Program-made: the position numbers and the translations under genes
Assembly (NCBI RefSeq): GCF_000814905.1
Contig: NZ_JXAG01000037.1
Location: 1-64,000, forward strand
Length of the DNA: 64,000 nucleotides
From: Enterobacter sp. Bisph1
GTDB taxonomy: Bacteria; Pseudomonadota; Gammaproteobacteria; Enterobacterales; Enterobacteriaceae
Reading direction: 5' to 3'
Part shown: one piece after another, positions 16,912 to 26,705 of the stretch
Numbering within the stretch: position 1 is the first letter of the stretch
How the letters are laid out: the number at the start of each line of letters is the position of its first letter
The notes under the pieces: model-generated
Seen by the model: the letters and a program-made list of their open reading frames with translations, nothing else
Databases searched by the model: none
Told to the model about the DNA's origin: nothing

Positions 16912-19761
16912 ATGCTGCACCACTCAGGATTAACCCAGCACTGGCAAACGGTACTTTCGCGCTTACCGGAGGCGCTCACCGCGCAACCCCTAAGCGAGCA
17001 GGCGCAGTCAGTGCTCACTTTTAGTGATTTTGTTCGGGAAAGCATCAGCGCCCATCCTGAGTGGCTGGCGGAGCTTGATGGCGCACCGCCGCCGGCTGAT
17101 GAGTGGCATCACTACGCGCAATGGCTGCAAAGCGCATTAGCAACGGTCACCGATGAAGCCGCATTGATGCACACGCTGCGGCTGTTTCGCCGCCGCATCA
17201 TGGTCCGCATCGCCTGGAGCCAGGCGCTGCGGCTGGTCAGCGATGAAGAGATTCTGCAACAGCTGAGCGCGCTGGCGGAAACCCTTATCGTTGCCGCGCG
17301 GGACTGGCTCTATGACGCCTGCTGCCGCGAGTGGGGCACGCCCTGTAACCTACAAGGCGTGGCGCAGCCGATGCTGATGCTCGGCATGGGCAAGCTTGGC
17401 GGCGGCGAGCTTAATTTCTCTTCGGATATTGATTTGATTTTCGCCTGGCCAGAAAACGGCGTAACCCGCGGCGGTCGTCGTGAATTAGACAATGCGCAAT
17501 TTTTTACTCGCCTTGGGCAACGGCTGATTAAAGTCCTCGATCAGCCCACCCAGGACGGCTTTGTCTACCGGGTAGATATGCGCCTGCGTCCGTTTGGCGA
17601 CAGCGGCCCGCTGGTGCTGAGTTTTGCCGCCCTCGAAGATTATTACCAGGAGCAGGGACGCGACTGGGAACGCTATGCGATGGTGAAAGCGCGCATTATG
17701 GGCGATGACGACGGCGAGCATGCCCGCGAATTACGCGCGATGCTGCGTCCGTTTGTCTTCCGTCGTTATATCGATTTCAGCGTGATCCAATCCCTGCGCA
17801 ATATGAAAGGCATGATCGCCCGTGAAGTGCGCCGCCGTGGCCTGAAGGACAATATTAAGCTTGGTGCCGGCGGCATTCGCGAAATTGAATTTATCGTGCA
17901 GGTTTTCCAGTTGATCCGCGGCGGGCGCGAACCGGCGCTGCAATCCCGTTCGCTGCTGCCGACGCTGGCCGCCATTGAGCGGCTGCATTTGTTACCGCAG
18001 GGCGATGCAACCCTTCTGCGCGAGGCCTATCTATGGCTAAGGCGGCTGGAAAATCTGCTGCAAAGCATCAATGATGAACAGACGCAGACACTGCCGGGCG
18101 ATGAACTCAACCGCGCGCGTCTGGCCTGGGGAATGGGCCAGGCAAGCTGGGAAGCGCTGAGCGCAACGCTGGAGGCGCAGATGGCCGCGGTGCGCCGCAT
18201 CTTTAACGAATTGATTGGCGATGATGAAACGGATTCGCCAGAAGATGCCCTGTCCGAGGGCTGGCGCGAGCTGTGGCAGGATGCGTTACAGGAAGAGGAT
18301 TCCACGCCGGTGCTGGCGCACTTGCGTGACGAGGATCGTCGGCGGGTGGTGGCGCTGATTGCCGATTTCCGTAAAGAGCTGGATAAACGCACTATTGGTC
18401 CACGCGGGCGGCAGGTGCTCGATCACTTAATGCCGCATCTGCTCAGTGACGTTTGTTCCCGTGATGACGCCCCCGTTCCGCTGTCGCGCCTGACGCCGTT
18501 ACTCACCGGCATTATTACCCGCACTACCTATTTAGAACTGCTGAGTGAATTTCCCGGCGCGTTAAAGCATCTGATTTCGCTGTGCGCCGCTTCACCCATG
18601 GTCGCCAGCCAGCTGGCGCGCTACCCGATTCTGCTCGATGAGCTGCTCGACCCGAACACCCTTTATCAACCGACAGCCATGAACGCGTATCGCGATGAGC
18701 TGCGGCAGTATTTGTTGCGGGTTCCTGAAGAGGATGAAGAGCAGCAGCTTGAAGCCGTGCGCCAGTTTAAACAGGCGCAGCTGCTGCGCGTGGCGGCTGC
18801 GGATATTGCCGGTACGCTGCCGGTGATGAAAGTGAGCGATCACTTAACCTGGCTGGCGGAAGCGATTATCGACGCGGTGGTTCAACAAGCCTGGGGGCAG
18901 ATGGTGGCGCGTTATGGTCAGCCGACGCATCTGCACGATCGTGACGGGCGTGGGTTCGCGGTGGTCGGTTACGGCAAGCTGGGCGGCTGGGAGCTGGGCT
19001 ACAGTTCCGATCTGGACCTGGTTTTTCTCCACGACTGTCCGATGGATGTGATGACGGATGGCGAGCGCGAAATCGACGGTCGCCAGTTTTATCTGCGGCT
19101 GGCACAGCGCGTGATGCATCTGTTTAGCACGCGTACCTCCTCCGGCATTCTGTATGAAGTGGACGCGCGGCTGCGCCCTTCCGGCGCGGCGGGCATGTTG
19201 GTCACCACCACGGAGTCCTTCGCCGATTATCAGCGTAACGAAGCCTGGACCTGGGAACATCAGGCGCTGGCGCGCGCGCGCGTGGTGTACGGCGATCCTA
19301 AACTGACCGCTGAATTCGATGCGATCCGTCGCGATATCCTGATGACCGCGCGCGACGGTACAACCTTGCAAACGGAAGTGCGTGAAATGCGTGAGAAGAT
19401 GCGCGCTCATCTTGGCAACAAGCATAAAGATCGTTTTGACCTGAAAACCGATGAAGGTGGCATTACCGATATTGAATTTATCGCGCAGTATCTGGTGCTA
19501 CGCTTTGCCCATGACAAACCGAAGCTGACGCGCTGGTCGGATAACGTGCGCATCCTCGAGGGGCTGGCGCAAAACGGCATTATGGATGAGCAAGAAGCGC
19601 AGGCATTGACGCTCGCCTATACGACGCTGCGCGATGAACTGCACCATTTGGCGTTACAGGAGCTGCCCGGACATGTGGCGCTCTCCTGTTTTGCTGCCGA
19701 GCGGGCGCTGATTAAAAGCAGCTGGCACAAGTGGCTGGTGGAACCGTGCGCCCCCGCGTAA
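16912..19761 (+). CDS. glnE: Bifunctional glutamine synthetase adenylyltransferase/deadenylase
   Basis: A 949-residue protein (946 in E. coli). It has two nucleotidyltransferase domains: the N-terminal deadenylylase with [15 protein letters not shown] at 160-174 (Asp172, Asp174), and the C-terminal adenylylase with [15 protein letters not shown] at 688-702 (Asp700, Asp702), separated by a helical regulatory linker that contacts PII (GlnB). It switches glutamine synthetase on and off according to the nitrogen signal. It follows ygiF closely and precedes hldE by 46 bases. Confidence 0.98.
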   Translation: MLHHSGLTQHWQTVLSRLPEALTAQPLSEQAQSVLTFSDFVRESISAHPEWLAELDGAPPPADEWHHYAQWLQSALATVTDEAALMHTLRLFRRRIMVRIAWSQALRLVSDEEILQQLSALAETLIVAARDWLYDACCREWGTPCNLQGVAQPMLMLGMGKLGGGELNFSSDIDLIFAWPENGVTRGGRRELDNAQFFTRLGQRLIKVLDQPTQDGFVYRVDMRLRPFGDSGPLVLSFAALEDYYQEQGRDWERYAMVKARIMGDDDGEHARELRAMLRPFVFRRYIDFSVIQSLRNMKGMIAREVRRRGLKDNIKLGAGGIREIEFIVQVFQLIRGGREPALQSRSLLPTLAAIERLHLLPQGDATLLREAYLWLRRLENLLQSINDEQTQTLPGDELNRARLAWGMGQASWEALSATLEAQMAAVRRIFNELIGDDETDSPEDALSEGWRELWQDALQEEDSTPVLAHLRDEDRRRVVALIADFRKELDKRTIGPRGRQVLDHLMPHLLSDVCSRDDAPVPLSRLTPLLTGIITRTTYLELLSEFPGALKHLISLCAASPMVASQLARYPILLDELLDPNTLYQPTAMNAYRDELRQYLLRVPEEDEEQQLEAVRQFKQAQLLRVAAADIAGTLPVMKVSDHLTWLAEAIIDAVVQQAWGQMVARYGQPTHLHDRDGRGFAVVGYGKLGGWELGYSSDLDLVFLHDCPMDVMTDGEREIDGRQFYLRLAQRVMHLFSTRTSSGILYEVDARLRPSGAAGMLVTTTESFADYQRNEAWTWEHQALARARVVYGDPKLTAEFDAIRRDILMTARDGTTLQTEVREMREKMRAHLGNKHKDRFDLKTDEGGITDIEFIAQYLVLRFAHDKPKLTRWSDNVRILEGLAQNGIMDEQEAQALTLAYTTLRDELHHLALQELPGHVALSCFAAERALIKSSWHKWLVEPCAPA

Positions 19762-19807
19762 GTGTGGTATTATCGCGCGCAAATTTTGTATCTCTCAGGA
19801 GACGGGA

Positions 19808-21238
19808 ATGAAAGTGACGCTGCCAGAGTTTAAGCAAGCCGGTGTAATGGTGGTGGGTGATGTGATGCTGGATCGTTACTGGTACGGCCCAACCAGCCGC
19901 ATTTCGCCGGAAGCGCCGGTGCCGGTGGTGAAAGTCGATACCATTGAAGAGCGTCCGGGCGGCGCGGCGAACGTGGCGATGAACATTGCTTCGCTTGGCG
20001 CGTCGGCGCGGCTGGTCGGCCTGACGGGTATTGATGATGCGGCGCGTGCGCTCAGCAAAGCGCTGGCGGACGTGAATGTCCAGTGTGATTTCGTTTCGGT
20101 CCCCACGCATCCCACCATCACTAAATTGCGCGTGTTATCACGTAACCAGCAGCTGATTCGCCTGGACTTTGAAGAGGGCTTTGCCGGGATTGATCCGCAG
20201 CCGATGCATGAGCGAATCAGCCAGGCATTAAGCAGCATTGGCGCGCTGGTGCTGTCGGATTACGCCAAAGGCGCGCTGGAAAGCGTACGGCAGATGATTA
20301 CGCTCGCGCGTAACGCGGGCGTGCCGGTACTGATCGATCCGAAAGGCACTGATTTCGAGCGCTATCGCGGCGCGACGCTGCTGACACCGAACCTGTCGGA
20401 ATTCGAAGCGGTGGCCGGGAAATGCGCCAGCGAAGACGATATCGTCGAGCGCGGCATGAAAGTGATTGCCGATTACGAACTTTCCGCGCTTTTGGTCACG
20501 CGCTCCGAGCAGGGAATGACGTTATTGCAGCCGGGTAAAGCTCCGCTGCATATGCCCACCCAGGCGCAGGAAGTGTATGACGTTACCGGCGCAGGCGATA
20601 CGGTGATTGGCGTGCTGGCGGCTACGCTGGCGGCAGGGAATTCCCTCGAAGAAGCGTGCTATTTCGCTAACGCCGCCGCAGGTGTGGTGGTCGGTAAACT
20701 CGGTACCTCAACCGTCTCGCCTATCGAGCTGGAAAACGCGGTGCGCGGTCGCGCGGAAACCGGCTTTGGCGTGATGACGGAAGAGGAACTGAAAGTGGCT
20801 GTCGCAGCGGCGCGTAAGCGCGGCGAGAAAGTGGTGATGACCAACGGCGTGTTCGATATTCTCCATGCCGGTCATGTCTCTTATCTGGCCAATGCGCGTA
20901 AGCTGGGCGATCGCCTGATTGTTGCCGTCAACAGTGACGCTTCTACCAAACGTCTGAAAGGGGAAACCCGTCCGGTTAACCCCCTTGAGCAGCGCATGAT
21001 TGTGCTTAGCGCGCTGGAAGCGGTGGATTGGGTGGTCTCTTTTGAAGAAGATACGCCGCAGCGCCTGATTGCCGGGATCCTGCCGGATCTGCTGGTCAAA
21101 GGCGGCGATTATAAGCCGGAACAAATTGCCGGTAGCGAAGAGGTGTGGGCGAACGGCGGTGAAGTGCTGGTGCTCAACTTTGAAGATGGTTGCTCAACCA
21201 CCAACATCATCAAAAAGATCCAGAAAGACAACCAGTAA
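19808..21238 (+). CDS. hldE: Bifunctional heptose 7-phosphate kinase/heptose 1-phosphate adenylyltransferase
   Basis: A 476-residue two-domain enzyme of the ADP-heptose route for lipopolysaccharide inner core. Residues 1-318 are a PfkB/ribokinase-type kinase ([14 protein letters not shown] near 51-65 and the DVTGAGDT anion-hole motif near 258-265); residues about 340-476 are the nucleotidyltransferase with HAGH at 353-356. The ATG has a good AGGAG site. In K-12 glgS-yqiJK separate hldE from ubiK; here only a shared terminator lies between. Confidence 0.97.
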   Translation: MKVTLPEFKQAGVMVVGDVMLDRYWYGPTSRISPEAPVPVVKVDTIEERPGGAANVAMNIASLGASARLVGLTGIDDAARALSKALADVNVQCDFVSVPTHPTITKLRVLSRNQQLIRLDFEEGFAGIDPQPMHERISQALSSIGALVLSDYAKGALESVRQMITLARNAGVPVLIDPKGTDFERYRGATLLTPNLSEFEAVAGKCASEDDIVERGMKVIADYELSALLVTRSEQGMTLLQPGKAPLHMPTQAQEVYDVTGAGDTVIGVLAATLAAGNSLEEACYFANAAAGVVVGKLGTSTVSPIELENAVRGRAETGFGVMTEEELKVAVAAARKRGEKVVMTNGVFDILHAGHVSYLANARKLGDRLIVAVNSDASTKRLKGETRPVNPLEQRMIVLSALEAVDWVVSFEEDTPQRLIAGILPDLLVKGGDYKPEQIAGSEEVWANGGEVLVLNFEDGCSTTNIIKKIQKDNQ

Positions 21239-21262
21239 CCTAAGCGTTGTTGGAAAAGGATC

Positions 21263-21294
21263 AAAAAAAGCCCTCATTGACGAGGGCTTTTTTA
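21263..21294. terminator. Bidirectional terminator between hldE and ubiK
   Basis: Stem AAAGCCCTC (21267-21275) with GAGGGCTTT (21282-21290), flanked by A and T runs on both sides, so it can stop both converging genes. Confidence 0.92.
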
Positions 21295-21594
21295 TTACTG
21301 CTGGTCAACCGGGGGAATGGCCGGAGCCGGTTTCACTTCGGTGACATCGGCGCTGCTGCGGCCTTCCAGTTCGCTTAAGCGCTGTTCCAGCAGCGCCAGT
21401 TTTTCGCGGGTGCGCAGCAGAACCTGGGTTTGTACGTCAAACTCTTCGCGGCTCACCAGATCGAGGCGGGTAAGTTGTCCCTGCAGCGTCTGGCGGATCT
21501 TCTTCTCAACGTCTTCCCCAAACTCACGGATCCCTTTGGGCATGGATTCGTGAACCTGTCGCGCAATCTGTTCAATTTTCTTCGGATCAATCAT
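21295..21594 (-). CDS. ubiK: Ubiquinone biosynthesis accessory factor UbiK
   Basis: A 99-residue protein (96 in E. coli, formerly yqiC). Start [16 protein letters not shown] and a C-terminal coiled coil (about 50-80, [20 protein letters not shown]) define the BMFP family. UbiK binds UbiJ and lipids and improves aerobic ubiquinone synthesis in the Ubi metabolon. The proline-rich tail after residue 85 is variable. It converges on hldE and is divergent from the FMN riboswitch/ribB leader. Confidence 0.95.
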   Translation of the reverse strand: MIDPKKIEQIARQVHESMPKGIREFGEDVEKKIRQTLQGQLTRLDLVSREEFDVQTQVLLRTREKLALLEQRLSELEGRSSADVTEVKPAPAIPPVDQQ

Positions 21595-21718
21595 TTTGGG
21601 GTCCCTGTTTGGCTAAGGTGCATCAGCTTATTGTAGTGTGATAACCCCAGGTGATAAACCAGAAATGTTTGAAGCTTATGCATTGCCGAAGGATATCAAC
21701 GGCGTTATAGTTATCCCG

Positions 21719-21866
21719 CTTATTCTCAGGGCGGGGCGAAATTCCCCACCGGCGGTAAATCAGCGAACGCTGAAAGCCCGCGAGCGCTTCAGGTAATGCC
21801 TGAAGGACAGCAGATCCGGTGTGATTCCGGGGCCGACGGTTAAAGTCCGGATGGGAGAGAGTAACG
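21719..21866 (+). promoter_or_regulatory. FMN riboswitch (RFN element) of ribB
   Basis: All RFN blocks are visible: CTCAGGGCGGGGCGAAATTC at 21725-21744, CCACCGGCGG, the AGCCCGCGAGCG block, the GACAGCAGATCCGGTG block, and GGGGCCGACGGTTAAAGTCC with closing GGGAGAGAGTAACG. P1 pairs TTATTCTC (about 21719-21726) with GAGAGTAA. FMN binding shuts off ribB. E. coli also makes the small RNA SroG from this leader. Confidence 0.97.
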
Positions 21867-21905
21867 GTTCTGCTGGGCAATGACGCCCGCTCGCGTTATT
21901 TTTTA
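21861..21905 (+). terminator. Expression-platform hairpin after the FMN aptamer
   Basis: GTAACG (21861-21866) can pair with CGTTAT (21894-21899) around an inner GGGC/GCCC stem, followed by six T. Its left arm overlaps the closing strand of aptamer helix P1, as expected for competing folds. Confidence 0.65.
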
Positions 21906-21973
21906 TGCCGCATTGCGACACTCCTAAGACTGCCCTGATTCTGGTAACCATAACTTTATTGAGGTCTTTTACC

Positions 21974-22627
21974 ATGAATCAGACGCTGCTTTCTTCGTTT
22001 GGCACGCCTTTCCAACGTATTGAACTCGCTCTCGCCGCGCTGCGTGAAGGCCGTGGTGTGATGGTGCTCGATGACGAGGATCGTGAAAACGAAGGCGATA
22101 TGATCTTCGCCGCTGAAACCATGACCGTTGAACAGATGGCGCTGACCATTCGCCACGGTAGCGGTATTGTTTGCCTGTGCCTGACGGATGAACGCCGTAA
22201 ACAGCTCGATCTGCCGATGATGGTTGAGAACAACACCAGCGCGTTTGGTACCGGTTTTACCGTCACCATTGAAGCGGCGCGCGGTGTGACCACCGGCGTT
22301 TCCGCTGCCGACCGTGTGACCACGGTGCGCGCGGCGATTGCCGACGACGCTAAACCGTCCGACCTGAACCGTCCTGGTCACGTTTTCCCGCTGCGTGCCC
22401 AGCCGGGCGGTGTGTTGACCCGCGTCGGCCACACGGAAGCGACCATCGATTTAGTGACTCTGGCGGGTTTCAAACCGGCGGGTGTGCTGTGTGAATTAAC
22501 CAATGACGATGGCACTATGGCGCGTGCGCCGGAGTGCATCGCGTTTGCCAAACAGCACAATATGGCGGTGGTGACCATCGAAGACCTGGTGGCTTACCGT
22601 CAGGAGCATGCGCGTAAAGCCAGCTAA
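21974..22627 (+). CDS. ribB: 3,4-dihydroxy-2-butanone 4-phosphate synthase
   Basis: A 217-residue enzyme, the same length as E. coli RibB. It makes the four-carbon precursor of riboflavin from ribulose 5-phosphate. The acidic metal-binding loop [10 protein letters not shown] is at residues 33-42, and the conserved [13 protein letters not shown] and GHTEAT/DL segments (about 136-160) follow. The ATG at 21974 gives the normal N-terminus; in-frame upstream codons from 21905 belong to the leader. Controlled by the FMN riboswitch; followed by a strong terminator. Confidence 0.98.
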   Translation: MNQTLLSSFGTPFQRIELALAALREGRGVMVLDDEDRENEGDMIFAAETMTVEQMALTIRHGSGIVCLCLTDERRKQLDLPMMVENNTSAFGTGFTVTIEAARGVTTGVSAADRVTTVRAAIADDAKPSDLNRPGHVFPLRAQPGGVLTRVGHTEATIDLVTLAGFKPAGVLCELTNDDGTMARAPECIAFAKQHNMAVVTIEDLVAYRQEHARKAS

Positions 22628-22646
22628 TCCTTCGACTGAATGCTAA

Positions 22647-22680
22647 AAATCCGCGGCCACTGGCTGCGGATTTTTTTTTT
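22647..22680 (+). terminator. Terminator of ribB
   Basis: Stem AAATCCGC (22647-22654) with GCGGATTT (22666-22673) in a run of ten T. Confidence 0.93.
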
Positions 22681-22760
22681 GCCTGTCCTGCATCAATGTT
22701 TGGCGTGCTTCTGACGCTCTCACGTTGAAAATCCACCTTTCTACTTATAAAGTGGTACGC

Positions 22761-22799
22761 ACTGCCGCTTTAGTAACGGCAGTAGCAGCTTTAGTAACG
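22761..22799 (+). repeat. Nested inverted and direct repeat upstream of a small gene
   Basis: GCTTTAGTAACG occurs at 22767-22778 and 22788-22799, a 21-bp period (two helical turns). The first copy is inside an inverted repeat ACTGCCG (22761-22767) / CGGCAGT (22777-22783). This fits a regulator operator or a structured leader 57 bp before the GTG of the small membrane protein; no known motif recognised. Confidence 0.5.
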
Positions 22800-22856
22800 T
22801 ATCAAATTGAATCGTTTTGCTAATAAGTTCTTAACGGAAGAGTTTACGGGGGCGCT

Positions 22857-23030
22857 GTGTTTATCTCATGGTATTGGATGGTGGCGATTGTTATCGTTGC
22901 CTTTGGCTATATCCACGTGCTGAAACGTAATCACAAAGCTTGCCGTCACGATCGTGAAGCCATTTATAAAGGGTATCTTCGCCTGCGGGATGAGCTAAAA
23001 AAAGTGCGGCGCGTTGAGCAGGGTGATTAA
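22857..23030 (+). CDS. Small single-pass membrane protein, 57 residues
   Basis: Not a protein I recognise by name. GTG start, then residues 2-20 (FISWYWMVAIVIVAFGYIH) form one membrane helix, followed by a basic, soluble helix (about 21-57) rich in Lys, Arg, Asp and Glu. The orientation should be N-out, C-in by the positive-inside rule. A GGGGG run lies 7 bases before the GTG; an ATG at codon 8 is a weaker alternative because it would cut the helix. It lies in a 434-bp gap between ribB and zupT, is read rightward and does not overlap another gene. Codon use is like the neighbours, which supports a real gene. Function unknown. Confidence 0.6.
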   Translation: MFISWYWMVAIVIVAFGYIHVLKRNHKACRHDREAIYKGYLRLRDELKKVRRVEQGD

Positions 23031-23061
23031 CCTACCGCTGCCCGTTATCGCGCCAGCCAGG

Positions 23062-23838
23062 CTAGCCGCCAAATCCCATCGCCTGTAACGCTACCAGGCT
23101 CAACCCCATCACCGACATGCCGCACAGCACGCCGTAGCTGGGGTTGTTATGGGGATCGATCTCTTTTGCCAGCGGCATCAGTTCATCTACCGACAGCGCC
23201 ACCATAATGCCGGCCACGGCGGCCATAATTGCCGCCATCACTACCGGCGACACCAGACTTCCCAAAATCAGCCACGCGAGCACGCCGCCGAGTATTTCCG
23301 CCATCCCGGAGATCCCCGCCCAGAACACCGCGCTGCGTTTAGAGCCCGTTGCCGCATAAACTGGCCCGGCAACGGCAAGCCCTTCGGGAATATTGTGTAA
23401 CGCAACCGCGAAGGCAATCCCAAAGCCCAGCTCCAGGTCGTTACTGGCGGTGACATACGTGGCGATCCCTTCCGGGAAATTATGCAGGCTAATACCGAGG
23501 GTCAGCAAAATAGCGGTACGGCGAATACCGTACGCAGAGCTTTGCTGCGCCCCTCGCATCAGATCCTGCGGATGGGCGTGCGGAAGCAGGCGATCGAGGG
23601 CGAAATAGCCCAACAAACCGACCACAAACATGCCGTAGCCGAGCATCGGCGGCATATTTTTTGTCGCCAGCGCAGCGGGCAGCATCTCCATCAGTGAGAT
23701 AAGCAACATGATCCCGGCGGCAAAGCCGAGGGAAAACGCCAGTACGCGGTTTGAGGGCTTCTGTCCAATAACACCAAGGAGAGCGCCAATAAACGTCGCC
23801 GCGCCTGCGAGGAGGGTCAGAATCAAAGGTACTGACAT
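23062..23838 (-). CDS. zupT: ZIP-family divalent metal transporter ZupT
   Basis: A 258-residue, eight-helix inner-membrane protein (257 in E. coli). It imports zinc and also iron, manganese and cobalt. The two metal-site motifs are HNFPEG (119-124) and HNIPEG (148-153). A His-containing loop (LLPHAHP, near 84-90) is typical of the family. I chose the ATG at 23838 (MSVPLIL) with AGGAG just upstream; an in-frame ATG further up at 23868 would run the protein through a Fur box. The Fur-box match immediately before the ribosome site suggests iron repression. Confidence 0.95.
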   Translation of the reverse strand: MSVPLILTLLAGAATFIGALLGVIGQKPSNRVLAFSLGFAAGIMLLISLMEMLPAALATKNMPPMLGYGMFVVGLLGYFALDRLLPHAHPQDLMRGAQQSSAYGIRRTAILLTLGISLHNFPEGIATYVTASNDLELGFGIAFAVALHNIPEGLAVAGPVYAATGSKRSAVFWAGISGMAEILGGVLAWLILGSLVSPVVMAAIMAAVAGIMVALSVDELMPLAKEIDPHNNPSYGVLCGMSVMGLSLVALQAMGFGG

Positions 23839-23852
23839 AGGTGACTCCTGTA

Positions 23853-23867
23853 TGATAATCATTCTCA
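23853..23867 (-). promoter_or_regulatory. Fur box at the zupT promoter
   Basis: TGATAATCATTCTCA matches the 7-1-7 Fur consensus TGATAAT-c-ATTATCA at 14 of 15 positions. It starts 15 bases upstream of the zupT ATG. Binding is inferred from sequence only. Confidence 0.75.
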
Positions 23868-24034
23868 TTAATCTAAGGATTTGTCAGCGCAAAAGCGAGA
23901 CGGGCCGGTCATCTTTACGCATTCCTTACATTCAAAATTACTGATGATCTTCTTCATGGTTATCCGGGTTCTTCAGTAAATGAAAAGGCGTAATCTGGCT
24001 TTATCAAACAGACACACTCAGTAAGGATATCACC

Positions 24035-24823
24035 ATGTCAGCACCTCGCATGCCCGCACTGTTTTTAGGCCACGGCAGCCCAATGAATGCGCTGGAAGAT
24101 AACATCTATACCCGCGCCTGGGGCCATCTTGGCGAGACGCTGGCGCGCCCAAAAGCGCTGGTGGTGGTCTCTGCCCACTGGTATACCCGCGGGACGGGCG
24201 TTACCGCGATGGACGCGCCACAAACGATCCATGATTTCGGCGGCTTTCCGCAGGCGTTATTTGATACCCATTATCCGGCACCCGGCTCGCCTGCGCTGGC
24301 ACAACGGCTGGTAGAGCTGCTCGCGCCGGTTCCGGTAACCCTGGATAAAGAAGCCTGGGGTTTTGACCACGGTTCATGGGGCGTGCTGATCAAAATGTAC
24401 CCGCATGCGGATATCCCGATGGTGCAGCTCAGTATCGACAGCACTAAACCTGTGGCATGGCACTTTGAAATGGGGCGCAGATTAGCGGCGCTGCGCGATG
24501 AAGGGATCATGCTGGTAGCCAGCGGAAACGTCGTACATAACCTGCGCCAGGTGCGCTGGCAGGGCGATCAAACGCCCTATCCCTGGGCAACCGCTTTCAA
24601 TGAATATGTGAAAGAGAACCTGAACTGGCAGGGGCCGATCGAGCAGCATCCGTTAATCAATTATCTTGACCATCAAGGGGGCGCGCTCGCCAACCCGTCG
24701 CCGGAACACTTCCTGCCGTTATTGTATGTGCTCGGAACATGGGACGGAAAAGAGCCGGTGTCGATACCGACAGACGGCATTGAGATGGGCTCGATCAGTA
24801 TGCTATCGGTGCAGGTGGGATAA
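24035..24823 (+). CDS. ygiD: Extradiol dioxygenase YgiD (LigB/DODA family)
   Basis: A 262-residue protein of the class III extradiol dioxygenase family. Candidate metal ligands are His13 (in LGHGSP, 11-16), the His in VVSAHW (about 48-50) and the later DHGSWG and NVVHNL segments. E. coli YgiD converts L-DOPA to 4,5-seco-DOPA (betalamic acid precursor), though its physiological substrate is unclear. The ATG follows AAGGA. In E. coli ygiD sits next to ygiC-ygiB; here a TRAP transporter operon lies between them. Confidence 0.93.
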   Translation: MSAPRMPALFLGHGSPMNALEDNIYTRAWGHLGETLARPKALVVVSAHWYTRGTGVTAMDAPQTIHDFGGFPQALFDTHYPAPGSPALAQRLVELLAPVPVTLDKEAWGFDHGSWGVLIKMYPHADIPMVQLSIDSTKPVAWHFEMGRRLAALRDEGIMLVASGNVVHNLRQVRWQGDQTPYPWATAFNEYVKENLNWQGPIEQHPLINYLDHQGGALANPSPEHFLPLLYVLGTWDGKEPVSIPTDGIEMGSISMLSVQVG

Positions 24824-24827
24824 AAGA

Positions 24828-24852
24828 AATGGCGCGCAATGCGCCATTTTTA
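24828..24852 (+). terminator. Terminator of ygiD
   Basis: Stem AAATGGCGC (24828-24836) with GCGCCATTT (24841-24849) and five T. Confidence 0.88.
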
Positions 24853-25131
24853 CCTGAAAAGCGGTGAAGTTAGAGGAAGATCCCAAAAAATACTCTCTGA
24901 ACTGCTGTTTTTTTGAAAAATAAAAGAGCTTCTCTGCAAAAATGAAACACCGTGCTGAAAATCAGCTCTTTTTGTGAACATCATCATCGCAATAATCCCC
25001 CCAAGTGACTACGCTTCAGAGTGTCGACTTTTCAGACATACCCATAAAAATAATCCGGTGTTATGCCACGAACATTCTGTTGGTGGTCGGTCTTTTATTC
25101 CTGAAAAATAAACCCTCTGGAGACACGGTAA
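24853..25131 (+). promoter_or_regulatory. AT-rich leader region of the TRAP operon
   Basis: A 279-bp non-coding stretch after the ygiD terminator. It contains a CRP-like site TGTGAACATCATCATC (24973-24988; second half-site only three of five) and a long-loop inverted repeat (AAAAGAGCT near 24924, AGCTCTTTT at 24965). I see no gene and no dedicated regulator beside the operon. Promoter placement is inferred. Confidence 0.4.
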
Positions 25132-26109
25132 ATGAAGTCAGCGAAAACCTTACTAAAAGTCTGTATTAGTTCCGCTCTGTTGTTTATCACCCACGCCTCT
25201 TTTGCCCAAACCTTTCGCGCAGCGGATGTGCATCCCGCCGACTATCCAAATGTGGTAGCGGTAAAACATATGGGTGAAAAACTCAGTAAAGCCACCGATG
25301 GTCGCCTCGATATTAAGACGTTTCCCGGCGGCGTATTAGGTGATGAAAAACAAGTGATTGAGCAGGCGCAAATTGGTGCCATTGATATTATCCGTGTTTC
25401 CATGACCCCGGTGGCGGCAATATTACCGGAGATCAATGTCTTTACCTTGCCCTATATTTTCCGCGATGAAGACCATATGCATAAAGTGCTGGATGGCATG
25501 ATTGGTCAGGAGATCGGTAATCGCTTAACCCAAAGCAGCAAATCGCGCCTGATCTTCCTCGGCTGGATGGACGCCGGCACGCGCAACTTAATCACCAAAG
25601 CGCCGGTGACAAAAATGGAAGATCTTGAAGGCATGAAAATCCGCGTACAGGGCAGCCCGATTGCTCTGGATACCCTGAAAGCGATGGGCGCGAACTCGGT
25701 GGCGATGGGCGTGAGCGAAGTGTTCAGCGGTATGCAAACCGGGGTTATTGATGGCACGGAAAATAATCCGCCGACATTTGTCGCGCATAACTATTTACCG
25801 GTGGTAAAGAATTACACCTGGAGTAAACATTTTATTATTCCTGAGCTGTTCTTATTCTCTAAACCCAAATGGGACAAGTTGAAAAAAGAGGATCAGGATT
25901 TAATCCTTAAACTGGCGAAAGAAGCCCAGGCGGAGCAGCGTGAACTGTGGAAAGCGTATAACGATAAATCCCTCGAGGCGATGAAAGCGGGTGGGGTGCA
26001 ATTCCATGAAATAGATACCAAACCCTTTTATGAAGCAACGCAGCCGGTTCGCGATAAATATGGCAAAGACCATCAGGAACTGATCACCCGTATTCAGGAA
26101 GTGAAATAA
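25132..26109 (+). CDS. TRAP transporter substrate-binding protein (DctP family)
   Basis: A 325-residue periplasmic protein. Signal peptide 1-25 (cleavage after ASFA). The DctP core is complete: HPADYPNVVAVKHMGEKL near the N-terminus, GGVLGDEKQVIEQAQIGAIDI (about 67-87), and KIRVQGSP with Arg171, the residue that normally pairs with the substrate carboxylate. The segment GVIDGTENNP (about 200-212) is the second fingerprint. DctP proteins bind organic acids such as C4-dicarboxylates, uronates, sialic acid or 2,3-diketogulonate; this sequence alone does not say which. The three genes dctP-dctQ-dctM follow one another with gaps of 57 and 29 bases and share a terminator. Confidence 0.95.
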   Translation: MKSAKTLLKVCISSALLFITHASFAQTFRAADVHPADYPNVVAVKHMGEKLSKATDGRLDIKTFPGGVLGDEKQVIEQAQIGAIDIIRVSMTPVAAILPEINVFTLPYIFRDEDHMHKVLDGMIGQEIGNRLTQSSKSRLIFLGWMDAGTRNLITKAPVTKMEDLEGMKIRVQGSPIALDTLKAMGANSVAMGVSEVFSGMQTGVIDGTENNPPTFVAHNYLPVVKNYTWSKHFIIPELFLFSKPKWDKLKKEDQDLILKLAKEAQAEQRELWKAYNDKSLEAMKAGGVQFHEIDTKPFYEATQPVRDKYGKDHQELITRIQEVK

Positions 26110-26166
26110 CCGTGTCGGGCAGCAGCATGTTTGCTGCCCGTTAGCCACCTTCACCGGGAAACTACT

Positions 26167-26676
26167 ATGGCTGAACGCTATTCGTTGTTGATGGATATTC
26201 TGTACCGAATATCGATGTGGATTGCTGGTCTGGCGCTGTTAATTATGGTGGCGATTATTCCGGTGGGCATTTTCGCCCGCTATGTCATGAACAGCGCCTT
26301 ATCCTGGCCGGAACCCGTCGCCATTATTTGTATGGTGACTTTTACCTTTATTGGCGCCGCCGTAAGCTACCGCGCCGGTTCGCATATTGCTGTCAGTATG
26401 CTTATCGACCGCTTAAGCGAACCGTTACAAAAGATCTGCGCGGTGATCGCGGATCTGATGATGCTGGCAATCAGCCTCTTTATTCTTTGGTATAGCGCGA
26501 CCCTGTGCGCGGAGCTTTGGGAACAACCTGTCGCCGAATTCCCGTTATTTACTGCGGGTCAAACCTATTTACCGCTGCCTATAGGTTCCGCCGTCACGCT
26601 ACTTTTCATTTTCGAAAAAATGCTTTTCGGCGCGCAGTATCACCGCCCGGTGGTAATCGTTGGTTCGTCAGGCTAA
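26167..26676 (+). CDS. TRAP transporter small permease (DctQ family)
   Basis: A 169-residue membrane protein with four predicted helices (about 10-35, 47-67, 85-107, 130-150), the DctQ/YiaM layout. It pairs with the large permease and is needed for sodium-driven uptake. The ATG at 26167 (MAERYSLLMD) is in frame with an upstream codon at 26131 that would add an untypical hydrophilic stretch, so I rejected the longer form. It overlaps no gene and is 29 bases before dctM. Confidence 0.93.
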   Translation: MAERYSLLMDILYRISMWIAGLALLIMVAIIPVGIFARYVMNSALSWPEPVAIICMVTFTFIGAAVSYRAGSHIAVSMLIDRLSEPLQKICAVIADLMMLAISLFILWYSATLCAELWEQPVAEFPLFTAGQTYLPLPIGSAVTLLFIFEKMLFGAQYHRPVVIVGSSG

Positions 26677-26705
26677 CCGCTGGCAACATCCTTTAAGGAA
26701 AATTT

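Noticed and set aside
18844-19425. 193-codon frame antisense to glnE
   Set aside because: Shadow frame of a highly conserved gene; no start context or family features.
24900-24975. Long-loop inverted repeat AAAAGAGCT / AGCTCTTTT as a terminator
   Set aside because: The loop is over 30 bases and the ygiD terminator already lies upstream, so I left it as part of the leader region only.
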